Assembly (NCBI GenBank): GCA_031216915.1
Contig: CM062294.1
Coordinates: forward strand, 27,714,985-27,778,984
Length of the DNA: 64,000 nucleotides
Direction: 5' to 3'
Source: Pictodentalium vernedei
Lineage: Eukaryota; Mollusca; Scaphopoda; Dentaliida; Dentaliidae
Each line of letters opens with the position of its first letter. Within the stretch, counting starts at the first letter, position 1. A program made the position numbers and the translations under genes. Shown here in pieces: positions 12,619 to 23,410 of the stretch. The notes below the pieces were generated by a model. The model was not told the DNA's origin. It did no database searches and saw nothing but the letters and a program-made list of their open reading frames with translations.

Positions 12619-12745
12619 TTAAGGTCACTTTCATCATCTATGGCTATATCAGGTCCACAACACATAAAGAGACGTCAAGCCAATCATTTATACCTATGTT
12701 TCCCTTTTATAGAACTCTCACCCAAGGCAATGGCACCAAGTGCTA

Positions 12746-13044
12746 CAGTTAAAACTAGAAGTCCTGTCACAAATAGTGCGCTTATCTAGGCTTAATTGCG
12801 CATTGGAATTGCGTGCAATTGCCACATCGAATGGCATCCAAAGCACGGCAGGTTCTCCTGGTTACTCATAGCAAACACATGCAATGTTTCTGCCAATGGA
12901 CCTCCGGGTAACCATGAAACATTGCTTGTGCACAGAAATATGTGCAGAATTTGATAGCTTTACTTGGGCCATAACGCGTACATTAACGCACATATCAACG
13001 TGCTATTTGAGCGCATTTCATGACAGGGCTTCTAGTTTTAACTG
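12746..13044. mobile_element. TA-flanked MITE (mariner/pogo-like) family T copy 1
   Basis: TIR CAGTTAAAACTAGAAGTCCT at the left and AGGGCTTCTAGTTTTAACTG at the right, flanked by TA (12744-12745 and 13045-13046). Internal inverted boxes are GTTTCTGCCAATGGACCTCC and ACATTGC. 299 bp, non-coding. Copies 2 and 3 are at 42551-42854 and 42961-43274. Confidence 0.8.
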
Positions 13045-13555
13045 TATTTTATTTGTGAAACAAAACGTATTTATTACAATAAAGAAGCAATGCTCCATTT
13101 CTCAGTGTTCTTACTGGAGAGCAAATGAAATAATAATTGTTTCAGGGTGAATGCCTACCAATTAATCCAACTTTTTGTGTCCAGTACCTGTGGAAAAACA
13201 AAATTCAGTCAACCTCAAAGGGCAAGGGCCATTTTAGAGATTTGTGGCACAGCAGTGGTTTCTAGTCAAGTCTTGGTTGCCTAAACAGCAAAGACTTCAC
13301 TAGAAAGCACAGTCATAACAATTCAATGTTTACAGTGATGACTATCTCATAACTTCAACATGAAGTACCTCCAGAAAGGCAAGTTCAGGACGAGGCTTGT
13401 AATGATTAAAAGCCTCTGGCTTAAAGTGGCTTTCAACACTCGCCGTCTTTGATGTGATGTGTGTCCTCCTCAACTGCCATCTCTAATGGGATCAATACAG
13501 CCTGTGATTAATGCAGCCAAATTATGATCCTCAAACTAGATGTGTCATGATGAAG
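13045..13555. other. Unassigned sequence
   Basis: No gene recognised. A weak inverted repeat (TTTCTAGTCAAGTCTT / AAGACTTCACTAGAAA, about 13259-13313) suggests an old foldback remnant. Confidence 0.4.
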
Positions 13556-13998
13556 CAAATGCCCCATGGGGTAGCATGATCGAATATTTTGCTGATTCTT
13601 TCGTTTTCTACCTAAGAACTTTCTGTTTTTGAGTTATGGCTGAGACACGAATATTGACTGAATTTTAGTGTGACCTTGAAATGTGACCTTGACCTTGAAG
13701 GTACGAACCCGGCTATGGTGTGTGACACATTCTCCCATGGTCCTTTATAATTGTGTGAAGTTTGATGACTGTGGCCCTAACCGTTTTTTGAGTTATTGGC
13801 TCAGACACACACACACACAGACACACACTCACGGACACACAGACAGATGGACACACGCACACTTCAATCACTATATGCCACCCAACTTAAGTTGACGGAC
13901 ACACTGATGGGCAGATGGACACACGCACACTTCAATCACTATATGACCACCTGACTTAAGTCGGGGGGGGGGGGGGGGGGGGGGAGGGGGGGGGGGGA
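13556..13998 (+). repeat. Family M hairpin-ended element
   Basis: Head palindrome CCCCATGGGG (13562-13571). The body contains TGACCTTGACCTTGAAGG. A (CA/GACA)n microsatellite follows at 13800-13860, then two copies of CACTTCAATCACTATATG, a tail palindrome around CTGACTTAAGTCGG (about 13951-13964) and a G-rich run to about 13998. The plan is the same as in the other hairpin-ended families, although the sequence is unrelated. Confidence 0.55.
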
Positions 13999-14269
13999 TA
14001 AAAATGTCTGGAAAAATGAATAGTTTTCACATCAGAAACTAAGATCAAGGTCAATAACACTGAAAAATCATCTGACCTGACGCTGCATAAAATCATCAGA
14101 CTCGGACCAAACTGAAACCTGATTTGAAGGTACCAGTGATGAAGCTATATACTAGAAATCAGCCAAATATTTGAACGCATACCAAAAAAAAGGTCTGGAA
14201 AACCGATTCTCTGAGTTACAATGAGGGTCAGCAGCAGTGTCTGAGGCAAAATATTTTTAATCTTTTAGC

Positions 14270-14713
14270 TAATGAATCGGATCTTGCCTAAATTTCTGAG
14301 AATCCATTTGGATTAACCTTTTACCCAACACACCTTTTTAATTTTTAAAACTAAATTTGATAATTTTTAAACAATAAATAATAAATAAATGATAAAATAA
14401 TTAAATGAACAATATTTACCAATAAAATCTTACAAATATGGCCGGTGTTGGAACCGGCTCAATGAGCCTGGTCCAATGACAGCCATATTTGTGCAATTTT
14501 ATTGACAAAGTGTCAGGATATTTCAGGACATGTTAGCCTTCTATTGGTTAATTTGTTGCCGCTGTGTTAGATAAAGGGTTAAATTGACTGAATTCTTTTC
14601 ACACGAATCCTTGCAGAGGTGCAGCAAGAATCCACAAGATTTCTCATCAGTTTTATTGTGTGAATCTTTGTGCGATTCAATTCGCGGATTCTTGTCAAAA
14701 TATAAGCCCTGCG
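14270..14713. mobile_element. hAT-like element U (left copy) carrying a TTAA MITE
   Basis: Shares, in inverse orientation, the GAATCC/GGATTC-rich sequence of 22299-22836 and ends AAATATAAGCCCTG like that copy. The TTAA MITE at 14317-14578 sits at the same site as the one in the right copy. About 120 bp of U is missing next to it on one side. Confidence 0.6.
14317..14578. mobile_element. TTAA MITE, subfamily II
   Basis: Flanked by TTAA (14313-14316 and 14579-14582). Ends are CCTTTTACCCAACACAC and GTGTTAGATAAAGGG. Central arms CAAATATGGC / GCCATATTTG. It has exactly the same length (262 bp) as the copy at 22428-22689, of which it is a near-identical reverse complement. Confidence 0.85.
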
Positions 14714-14969
14714 GATGCATCTTCCCACGTAATTTACAGATTAATAGTGATCAGCTGATAACAATGGCAATCAGAACAGGCCGGTTATGGGGCATCATCC
14801 GATTATGACAACTGGCAGTTAAAAACTGGCAGTTTCCGGTTATTCTATATTTAACACTGACTATTAAAATCTCTTTGATATCTGGCCATTGCAATCAAGT
14901 TTCCACATTGAAAGTTGTGAATATCAGAATATTTAGGGAGATGCAGAGCTGAGATATTACAGGATTTAC

Positions 14970-15069
14970 CATCTGCAATCGGTACGAGATGGCCTTCAAT
15001 CATGGTGCTGTACAATGTTACATCGGGTACATGTATAAATAAAATGTGTTCAGCCAGTAGTTTGTAGTA
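14970..15069 (-). CDS. Candidate exon, weak
   Basis: A 100-nt minus-strand segment, open in one frame (YYKLLAEHILFIHVPD ... STMIEGHLVPIAD), with a fair donor GTAAAT (14964-14969) and a poor acceptor (ATCATGAAG). It would enter in phase 0 and leave in phase 1, so it would join exon d (11408-11569) in frame. Upstream it could join the 11-nt microexon at 17997-18007. The frame also stays open beyond the donor, which weakens the call. No domain recognised; a B element starts about 50 bp away. Confidence 0.25.
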
Positions 15070-15120
15070 CTTCATGATGCAAGCATCACAATGCAATAAA
15101 AAATTTCAATTGAAAAAAAA

Positions 15121-17543
15121 ACTAAACAAGAGGCTCCCAAGGAGCCTTAATCGCTCTCCGGCCAAAGTGGTTCAAAGAAGTATTTCCGGTCACATTCAGT
15201 TTGAAATGGTTCATCAACACTACAAAGGAATGAAGTCATGAGAGACAAATTTTATGGAACTAGGGCCATGGCTTGAACAAAGTTGAATCTTACCCCCCTA
15301 AGGATGTTGCATACCAAATATCAAAAGCATTCATCTGCTCGATCTGAAGAAGAAGATTTTTAAAGAAAATTCCTCATTTTGAACTAAGTTATCATTCGGG
15401 CTCCCACAGTGAGCCCAAATATGAACCCAGAGTCTTGGCTTGAACAAACTTGAATCTCACCCCCTAAGGATGCTGCATGCCAAATATCAAAACATTCCGA
15501 CTGCTGAATCTGAAGAAAAAGATTTTTAAAGAAAAATTCCTCATATTGACTAATTTATAATTCGGGCTCCCACATGGAGCCCAAATATAGACCCAGGGAC
15601 TTGGCTTTAACAAACTTGAATCTCATCTCCCTAAGGATGCTACACACCACATATCAAAACATTCTGATTGCTGGATCTGAAGAAGATTTTAAAAAAAAAA
15701 AATCCTCATTTTGTACTAAGTTATCATTCGGGCTCCCACAGGGAGCCCAAATATAGACTCAGGGACTTGGCTTGAACAAACTTGAATCTCACCCCCCACA
15801 AGCATGCTGCATACCCAATATCAAATGATTCTGCCTGCTGGATCTTGAGAAGAAGATTTTTTAAGAAATTTGCCTGAAATGCAGTGCCTGAAATAAGGCT
15901 TTTTAATTTGGGCGGACAACTTTAACGACGCGCAGCATCTGCCTTGGCGCATAGTGCCAAGATGGGGAGGCTATCAGGAGAGGTGGCCCCTCAGGATGTT
16001 GAGAAAATTTTTTAAACTTATGTTGTAAATGGTGTTCTCTGGTGCATTCTCACACACTTGAAACAGTTGATACTCCTTTGAAATTTCCGTTATTAAAAAA
16101 AAATCCTCATTTTGAACTAAGTTATCATTCGGGCTCCCACAGGGAGCCCAAATATAGACTCAGGGACTTGGCTTTAAAAACTTGAATCTCCCCCCCCCCC
16201 CCCCGCCCCCCCCCCCCCCCCCCCCCCCCAGGATGCTACACACCGCATATCAAAACATTCCAACTGCTGGATCTGAAGAAGATTTTTTAAGAAAATTCCT
16301 CATTTTGAACTAAGTTACAATTCAGGCTCCCACAGTGAGCTCAAATATGGACCTAGGGACATGGCTTGAACAAACTTGAATCTCACCCCCACTAAGGATG
16401 CTACACACCACATATCAAAACATTCCGACTGATGGATCTGAAGAAGATTTTTTCAGAAAATTCCTCATTTCGAACAAAGTTATCATTTGGGCTCCCACAG
16501 GGAGCCCAAATATGGACTCAGGGACTTGGCTTTAAAAACTTGAATCTCACCCCCCAAAGGATGCTACACACCACATATCAAAACTTTCCGACTGCTGGAT
16601 CTGGAGAAGATTTTTTAAGGAAATTCCTCATTTTGAACCAAGTTACAATTCAAGCTCCCAAAGTGAGTCCAAATATGAACCCAGGGACTTGGCTTGAACA
16701 AACTTGAATCCCCCCCCCCCCCCCCCCCCCCCCCAACCATGCTGCATACCCAATATCCAAAAATTCTGCTTGCTGGATTTTGAGAAGAAGATTTTTAAAG
16801 AAATCGCCTGAAATGCACTAAGTTCAAATTGGGCTCCTATACTGAGCCCAAATATGAACCCAGGGGGGCCATTTTAAACAAACTTGAATCAGATCCACCC
16901 CACAATGTTGCATACCAAATATCAAAAGATTCTGCCTACTGGATCTGGAGAAGAAGATTTTTTAAGAAATTTGCCTGAAATGCACTAAGTTCGAATTCAA
17001 GCTTTTATAGTGAGCCCAAATATGAATCCAGAGGGCTGATTTGAACAAACTTGAATCAGATCCACCCCACAATGTTGCATACCAAATATCAAAAGATTCT
17101 GCCTGCTGAATCTGGGGAAGAAGATGTTTTAAGAAATTTGCCTGAAATGCACTAAGTTTGAATTTGGGCTTCTATAGTGAGCCCAAATATGAATCCAGGG
17201 GGCCGATTTGAACAAACTTGAATCAGACCCATACCAAGATGCTGCATACCAAGTATCAAAAGATTCTGCCCACTGGTTCTGGAGAAGAAGATTTTTTTAA
17301 TAATTTTTCTATAATTCATATGGTGCTATCAGAGTTATGCCCCATACAGAGCCCCTAAGGGATGTGGACATTTCATTTGAACAAAACTGAATTGCCATAT
17401 AGTAATAAACATCCACATGAAGTTTTGTGAAAATCGGATCAGTGGTTTCAGAGGAGAAGTCGTTTGAAAAATGTTCACGACGACAGACGATGGACGAGGA
17501 TGATGACAAGTGATAAGTTGAGCTCCCTTTGGTGAGCTAAAAA
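15121..17543 (+). repeat. Family B array element, complete ends
   Basis: The head hairpin AGGCTCC/GGAGCCT (15131-15147) has a compensated C-G to T-A change relative to other B heads. About a dozen units of roughly 165-170 bp follow (GAGCCCAAATATGAACCCAG; CATACCAAATATCAAAA; CTGGATCTGAAGAAGA), with a deviating stretch at about 15880-16090. C runs at about 16190-16229 and 16711-16734 occupy the same place in two different units. The tail is AGCTCCC ttt GGTGAGCT, then AAAAA, ending at 17543. Confidence 0.85.
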
Positions 17544-17996
17544 CTATAGTGACCTTTTGACGAGAGGACCACAGAGTGCCCGATAGTGTCCACTCGCCTA
17601 ACACAAACCATGACGCCTGTCATTCAGATTAACAAATCTGATACATGGAGTAGAATTAGTGGTAGTACATCAAGTAAACTCATTACAACGACCGAGTAAA
17701 TAAAGGAAATGTTTCCTCTACTATTAGATAAAAATAATTACCTAAAACTAATATATGTCATTGTACCACCACCAAATCTACATATAATATAAAATAACAC
17801 TAAATATAATCAATGAAATAAATATAGCCAAAAGAAAAACTCTTTCAAAAATAAAATTTTTTGAAAAAATTTTCCTAATATTAGCGCCCAAGCTCCCAGA
17901 GGGAACGATGAGCTCAAAAAAGCCTAAATGTAGACAAAATTATAAAAACTGTGTAAAAAAAACTACCACACTATCAGAATATTTAATGTTACTTAC

Positions 17997-18007
17997 AACT
18001 GTTGTTC
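17997..18007 (-). CDS. Candidate 11-nt microexon
   Basis: On the minus strand, GAACAACAGTT lies between a strong acceptor (CCTATTTTTATTTAG) and a strong donor (GTAAGT). Placed between the candidate exons at 18388-18458 (exit phase 1) and 14970-15069 (entry phase 0), it keeps an open frame (G-T-T-V). Splice signals are good, but so short an exon cannot be proven from sequence alone. Confidence 0.3.
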
Positions 18008-18387
18008 CTAAATAAAAATAGGAAACTATCTAAAGATGTAAACAAAACACCGGAATCAAAACCCCAGGCAACATGGCCCAAAGTCAGTAACAGAAACAAG
18101 ACTATCCGATGTAAAGCAAGATCTTCCTCAGAAGAAAAAACAATACATTGGATGTATTTTCTGCATAAAACATTAAACTCACAATAAATTTATAAAAAAA
18201 TCTTTATAAAAATAAGCCAAAAAGCTTGGGAGCTTAACTGGGGGGATCAAGGGAAGGCAGGGAAGGAAAACTAAATAAACAGTGGATAGATCATAATCAA
18301 TCAGAGATGACGTCAGGCTCATATCCCGAAATTAGGGAACATGAACTAATTTTAGTAAATAATAAAAAATTACAGCCCTGAACGTAC

Positions 18388-18458
18388 CAAACCACCATTT
18401 CTTCCTTCCTTCATCCAGTTCTGTCCTTGGATCCACCAATTTAACCACTAATTTGTGT
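18388..18458 (-). CDS. Candidate exon with protein-like peptide
   Basis: A 71-nt minus-strand segment that enters in phase 2 and exits in phase 1. It encodes HKLVVKLVDPRTELDEG and then RKKWWF. The donor GTACGT (18382-18387) is good; the acceptor (ATGATGCCAG) is weak. The exit phase fits the microexon at 17997-18007 and also exon d. The entry phase does not fit exon c directly, so an unseen exon would be needed between. Family not recognised. Confidence 0.35.
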
Positions 18459-18730
18459 CTGGCATCATTATTAATTGAGATTTAAAAGCACAAATATCAG
18501 TTTGTTGTTATCTGACAAGGGCCAAACAAAGAATGATTTATTTGGCGCCAGATTCGGGGACTTCCTGGAGTCTGCGCATGCACGGAAGGTAAAATGTATG
18601 GAGGGCCAGATAGGACTTCTAATTTTCGGTTTTGCATGCAAATTTTGGGGATTGGGGAGCAAAATTTGTGTTTGGCCCTAAATATTTTAGAGTTAACAGC
18701 AGCTAAGTCTGGGTCATTGGTACAGTAAAA

Positions 18731-20708
18731 ACAAGAGGCCCCACGGGGCCTGAAGCGCTCATCTTGTACAGAACACAATTTAAACAGAGTCCAAGAATGA
18801 GTCTACATTAAGCAAGCCATCTCCATAGGCTACACTGTCAATCCTTGAGTCCCTCAGGAGTGACAAAAATAATCTGGGCATCATGCCTTTTCTTCAGTTG
18901 ATCATAAGTAAAATGTAGAGCTCCCCTATGAAGCCCCTTGATACAACCTATGTGGATTAATCTTAGTACCTCTAGAAGGTACTGAATACAAAATTTTTAA
19001 TTCTTCAGCAAAATGGCCAATTCCGGCTCCAATAGAGAGCCCAAATATTAACCCAGGCTCTTGATTTGAACACAGTTAAATCTGACTTCCCTAGAGATGT
19101 TGTGTACCAAATATGAAAGCATTCTGACTGTTGGATCTGAAGAAGAGAAATTGTAAAGAAATTTCTCCGAATTGCACTAAGTTCAAATTTGGGCTACCAT
19201 AGCAAGCCCAAATATTGACCTATGGATCCGATTTGAACAAACTTGAATCTGACCCCCCTAGAGATGTTGTATACCAAATGTGAAAGCATTCTGACAAGTG
19301 AATCTGAAGAAGAAGATTTTTGAAGAAATTCCCTCATATTGTACTAAGTTAAATTTCATGTTCCCATATGGAGCCCAAATATTAACCTAGGCACTCGAAT
19401 TGAACAACCTGGAATCTGACCCCCCTAGAGATGTTGTATACGAAATATAAAAGTATTCCGACTGGTGGATCTGAAGAAGAAGATTTTTAAAGAAATTTTC
19501 TCATATTGCACTAAGTAAAAATTTGGGCTACCATAGTGAGCCCAAATATATACCTAGGGATCTGATTTGAACAAACTTGAATCTGACCCCCATAGAGATG
19601 TTGCATACCAAATATCAAAGCATTCTGACTGATGGATCTGAAGAAGAAGATTTTTTTAAATTACCCTCCATATTGAACAAAGATAAAATTTGGGCTTCCG
19701 TAGGAAGCCCAAATATTATCCTAGGGACTTGGTTTGAACAATCTAGAATCTGACCCTCATAACAATGATGTATACCAAATATTAAAAGATTCTGACTGGT
19801 GGTTCTGAAGAAGAAGATTTTTAAAGAATATTCCCCATATTACCCTATGTTAAAACTTCGGGCTCCTGTAGAGAGCCCAAATATGAACCAATGAGCTTTA
19901 TTTCAACAAACTTTTATCTGACCCCCCTATGAATGCTGTATACCAAATATCAAAAGATTCTGATGATTGGTTCTGGAGAAAAGATTTTTAAAAATTTTTG
20001 CAAATATGCTGACTCAGCATTTTTTCGATGCCCATTACAGAACACCCTAACATAACCGATGGCAATTTTTTTTTACCATTCAATTCTACTGGTCATAAGG
20101 ATACTTCATACCACATAAAAGCTCTCTGTTCCGTGGGGTTTGGGAAATATGGGCGTTTGAAAATATTTCTATTTTTAGCTCTCAGGGTTCCCATGGGGAT
20201 GCGGGAATTTTTTTTTTTGCATGGGTCATGTACTTATGACCCAATAATACCACAAACCAAATTTGGTTCATACCGGACCATCGGTTCAGAAAATAGAAAT
20301 TTTGGGCGGGGCCAAAAACCTTACCCCTCCTATTACAAAGCCAAATATTAATTCACGAACTTCGTTTGAACAAACTTGATTCTACACCTCATATGGAAGC
20401 TCCATAGCAAATATCAAGTCATTGTACACACTGGTTCTTGAGAAGAAGATTTTTAACATATTTGGGTGCATTTTCCCCCACTCCCTCCCTATGGGGCTGG
20501 GCACGCTGAGTTGAACAAAAATGAAATGCCCCTTTGGGACCATCACTCACACAAACTTTCACTTGAATTGGCCCAGTGGCTTTGGAGGAGAAGACCAAAA
20601 CATGGTGTTGACGGACGACGGACGACACACGCCGGACGACAGACGACGGACGACGGACGGGAAGCGATGAGATTAGCTCAGCTTGACTTTGTCAAGATGA
20701 GCTAAAAA
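18731..20708 (+). repeat. Family B array element with intact head and tail
   Basis: Head AGGCCCC/GGGGCCT (18736-18751). About seven units follow, then a distinct 3' module (GAAAATAGAAATTTTGGGCG; CACTGGTTCTTGAGAAGAAG), a (GACGGACGAC)n stretch at 20610-20665 and the tail hairpin AGCTCAGCTTGAC ttt GTCAAGATGAGCT (20675-20703), then AAAAA. Confidence 0.85.
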
Positions 20709-21973
20709 TATAGAAATTCTGGGTGGGGCAAAAATTATTGCCCCTCCCATTACAAAGGCAAATACTGATCCACGAACTTCACTTGAACAAACTTGATTGC
20801 ACACCTCAAAAGGAATCTCCGTACCAAATATAAAGTCATTGTATCCACTGGGTCATGATCAGATATTTTTTTAAGAATGATGGTGGATTTTCCCCACACA
20901 CTCTCCTTATGAGGATGGGCAAGTTGATTTAAAAAAAAATGCGATGTCAGAACAAGCAATCAGGCCTGGCATTCTGAAAAATGCAGGAGGGCAAAAAATC
21001 GCTCTCCTCAATCAGCTTAGGAGAGCAATTAGCTTTACACGGCATTTTAAGTATCTAGTTGAACGAACACATTGAAACTGAAACCAACAGACTACATCAG
21101 TGATTTTATTAACTTTACTAAGGTAAAGCGAAATCTCTTAGACATCTAGATGTCTCACTCAACAACCAAACACACACTTGACAAGACCTGTGTGTGTACC
21201 CAGACCTGTTGTCCAACAAAGTCATACGCCTACCACTACCACTTTCAACCTCCCCAAGGGGGGTTGAAGGTGGTAGTGGTAGGCGTATGACTTTCTTGGA
21301 CAACAGGTCTGCTTGAATCTACAGTCACATCCTGGTGCAAGTACTTCAAGTAACAGGATAGTAGTAATGGTAGTATATTATAGTGCCAATATTCCTTGAA
21401 TAATTACCCCTCAAACTGTGATGTCAGTTGTTGAACTTGAAACTGACAGAAAAAAAAATATTGCTGTGACCCATTTTGCTTCAAATGATTGCAACTGTGT
21501 TTGGGTATGTATGGTTGCAGCCATTACCTTTTACCAATAAACCACTTTCAAAATGAAATTACGTGATGTTATGTGACTTCGAAGTTAAATTACATTTTTG
21601 CTTTACAACAAAAATTTAATGTGAGCATAATACATGTAATCTCAATCATCCCAGACCAAAATATTTAGGAGGGCAATTTTTCGCTCTCCTTAATTCTTTC
21701 AGGAGGGCAGTAAGGAGAGCTAAAAAATCGCTCTCCTGAAATTGCCAAGCCTGAGCAATAACTTCAAATATAACTAAAATTGGTTCTGTGGTTTAGGAGG
21801 GGCAGAATGCAAACACAATATTCACAGACGCTGGACAGTGAGAGATCACTATAGCTCATCTTGACTTTCAGTCACGTGAGCTAAAAATCAAATGATTCCG
21901 ACTGGTGGATTTGGAGAATTTTTTTTTAAAATTATACCTCATACTGCACTAAGTAAAAATTCTGGCTCCCATA
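20709..21973 (+). repeat. Repeated family B 3' module, then a unit fragment
   Basis: Directly after the tail at 20708 the sequence resumes inside the family B 3' module (ATAGAAATTCTGGGTGGGGC). It runs to a second tail (AGCTCATCTTGACT ... GTCACGTGAGCT, 21853-21882, then AAAAA to 21887) and then restarts inside a B unit (ATGATTCCGACTGGTGGAT) until a TTAA MITE at about 21974. The element at 20961-21753 is inserted in it. Confidence 0.7.
20961..21753. mobile_element. hAT-like element Q with long palindrome
   Basis: Ends CAGGCCTGGCA and TTGCCAAGCCTG, with subterminal GGAGGGC and CGCTCTCCT boxes in both arms, are flanked by a 6-bp direct repeat AGCAAT (20955-20960, 21754-21759). The host family B module continues on both sides. 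A nearly perfect inverted repeat of about 109 bp lies at 21202-21310 (arms GACCTGTTGTCC ... GGACAACAGGTC, tip CCCC aag GGGG). No transposase. Confidence 0.65.
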
Positions 21974-22194
21974 CCCCTTTACCTTTACCCAAATCAATAT
22001 CAGTTTTTAATTTGTTTCGAAAAATTTCAACAAACCCATATCATGTGACCCCTCTTTGGAACGAGCTCTTCGGCTCGTTCTAATGAGGGGTCCCATGATA
22101 TGGGTTTGTTGATATTTTTCGAAAAATAATATTTTTACAACTGCTGAATCTGCATATTACGCAGGTAGATGCGGGTGATTCGTTGAGTAAAGGG
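21974..22194. mobile_element. TTAA MITE, subfamily III, worn ends
   Basis: Long palindrome with arms CAACAAACCCATATCATG / CATGATATGGGTTTGTTG around GGAACGAGCTC. The right end is CGTTGAGTAAAGGG. The left end is degraded and no clean TTAA pair remains. Confidence 0.65.
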
Positions 22195-22298
22195 TAAGGG
22201 CCTAGAGACTTTTATACATTTTCAATATACTTTGAAAGTCTTCCTCCTGTGACTTTACAGTTGTTTCTTATCAAGTCTTGCCTGTCTTCAGAGGCTTG

Positions 22299-22836
22299 GC
22301 TTATATTTCGACGAGAATCCGAGAATCGATTCGCACAAAGATTCGCGCAATAAAACCGGCGAGAATCCATGTAGATTCTCGCTGCACCTCTGCTAGGATT
22401 CGCGTGAAAAAAATTGAGTCAATTTAACCCTTTAACTAACACAGCAGCAACAAATTAACCAATAGAAGGCTAACATGGCCTGAAATATCCTGACACTTTG
22501 TCACTAAAACCTTACAAATATGGCTGTCATTGGAACCAGCTCACTGAGCCAGTTCCAATGACAGCCATATTTGTAAGATTTTATTGGTAAATATTGTTCA
22601 TTTAATTATTTTATCATTTATTTATTATTTATTGTTTAAAAATTATCAAACTTAGTTTTAAAAATTTAAAAAGTGTGTTGGGTAAAAGGTTAACATGTGT
22701 TATCAGTATACAACAGTGGTTCAACCTTGGTGACGTCATGGGATCCTGGGACACTCATAGTAGGTATGGATTCTCGCAACCATTTTCACGAGAATCCAAA
22801 TGGATTCTCACAAATTTAGATGAAATATAAGCCCTG
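22299..22836. mobile_element. hAT-like element U (right copy)
   Basis: The sequence GGCTTATATTTCG ... GAAATATAAGCCCTG is flanked by a direct repeat CAGAGGCTTG (22289-22298 and 22837-22846). The interior is rich in GAGAATCC/GGATTCTC inverted boxes. It carries a TTAA MITE at 22428-22689. The left terminus seems to have lost its first bases. Confidence 0.65.
22428..22689. mobile_element. TTAA MITE, subfamily II, second copy
   Basis: Flanked by TTAA (22424-22427 and 22690-22693). The palindrome centre is GGAACCAGCTC / GAGCCAGTTCC with arms ATATGGCTGTCATT. Reverse complement of 14317-14578, with an estimated 90-95 percent identity by eye. Confidence 0.85.
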
Positions 22837-22971
22837 CAGAGGCTTGCCTAGAAACAACTGACAAGGTACTTAGAAAACAAGTTTTGAGTTTACCCAAACA
22901 ATGCATGTTGGGGCACCTGTTCCTCTGCATTGAAAAGTTATCAAATTCGGAATTAGGCCCTTAAGGGTTAA

Positions 22972-23214
22972 CCCTTTACCCAACGTAACGGCCAAAACCG
23001 GCCAGCGCTATTCTCAAAAATCGCCAATTAATTTTCAAAATATTTTCATTTTTTGTCTCAAAAACATAGGTTATGACCCCTCGTTGGAACGAGCTCGTCG
23101 AGCTCGTTCCAACGAGGGGTCATAACCTATGTTTTTGAGACAAAAAATGAAAAAAATTAGTTATTCAAGAATTTTTTTTGCAAGTGTCGTCTGCTTTTCA
23201 TGTTAGGTAAAGGG
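22972..23214. mobile_element. TTAA MITE, subfamily I, intact
   Basis: 243 bp between TTAA 22968-22971 and 23215-23218. Ends are CCCTTTACCCAACG and TTAGGTAAAGGG. The centre is a perfect palindrome of about 111 bp (23044-23154, arms of about 55 nt, one-base centre). The copy at 58048-58290 has the same length and only a handful of differences. The CCC start and TTAA target are those of piggyBac; no transposase is present. Confidence 0.9.
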
Positions 23215-23410
23215 TTAAGGACTTCTGAGTTTTTGTGACAATTTTCAAGTACTTCCAAGGCTTTGAAAATAATTTTTTTAATTCATGAATTTCAAGGCCC
23301 CACATAGCACATTTACATCAATGTGACTTGCTGTGCCTCTGGACTTCACATCTTTATTACATATGTCATGGATGATATTTCAAAAAGGGCTATTTGATAA
23401 CAATTATGCA

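Larger units (their letters stand above)
17544..18730. other. Intron-like sequence with candidate small exons
   Basis: AT-rich unique sequence. Two minus-strand exon candidates lie in it (17997-18007 and 18388-18458, listed separately). No repeat family recognised. Confidence 0.45.

Noticed and set aside
23262-23372. Minus-strand 36-codon frame (NKDVKSRGTASHIDVNVLCG)
   Set aside because: Length is within chance expectation, and no matching splice sites were found.
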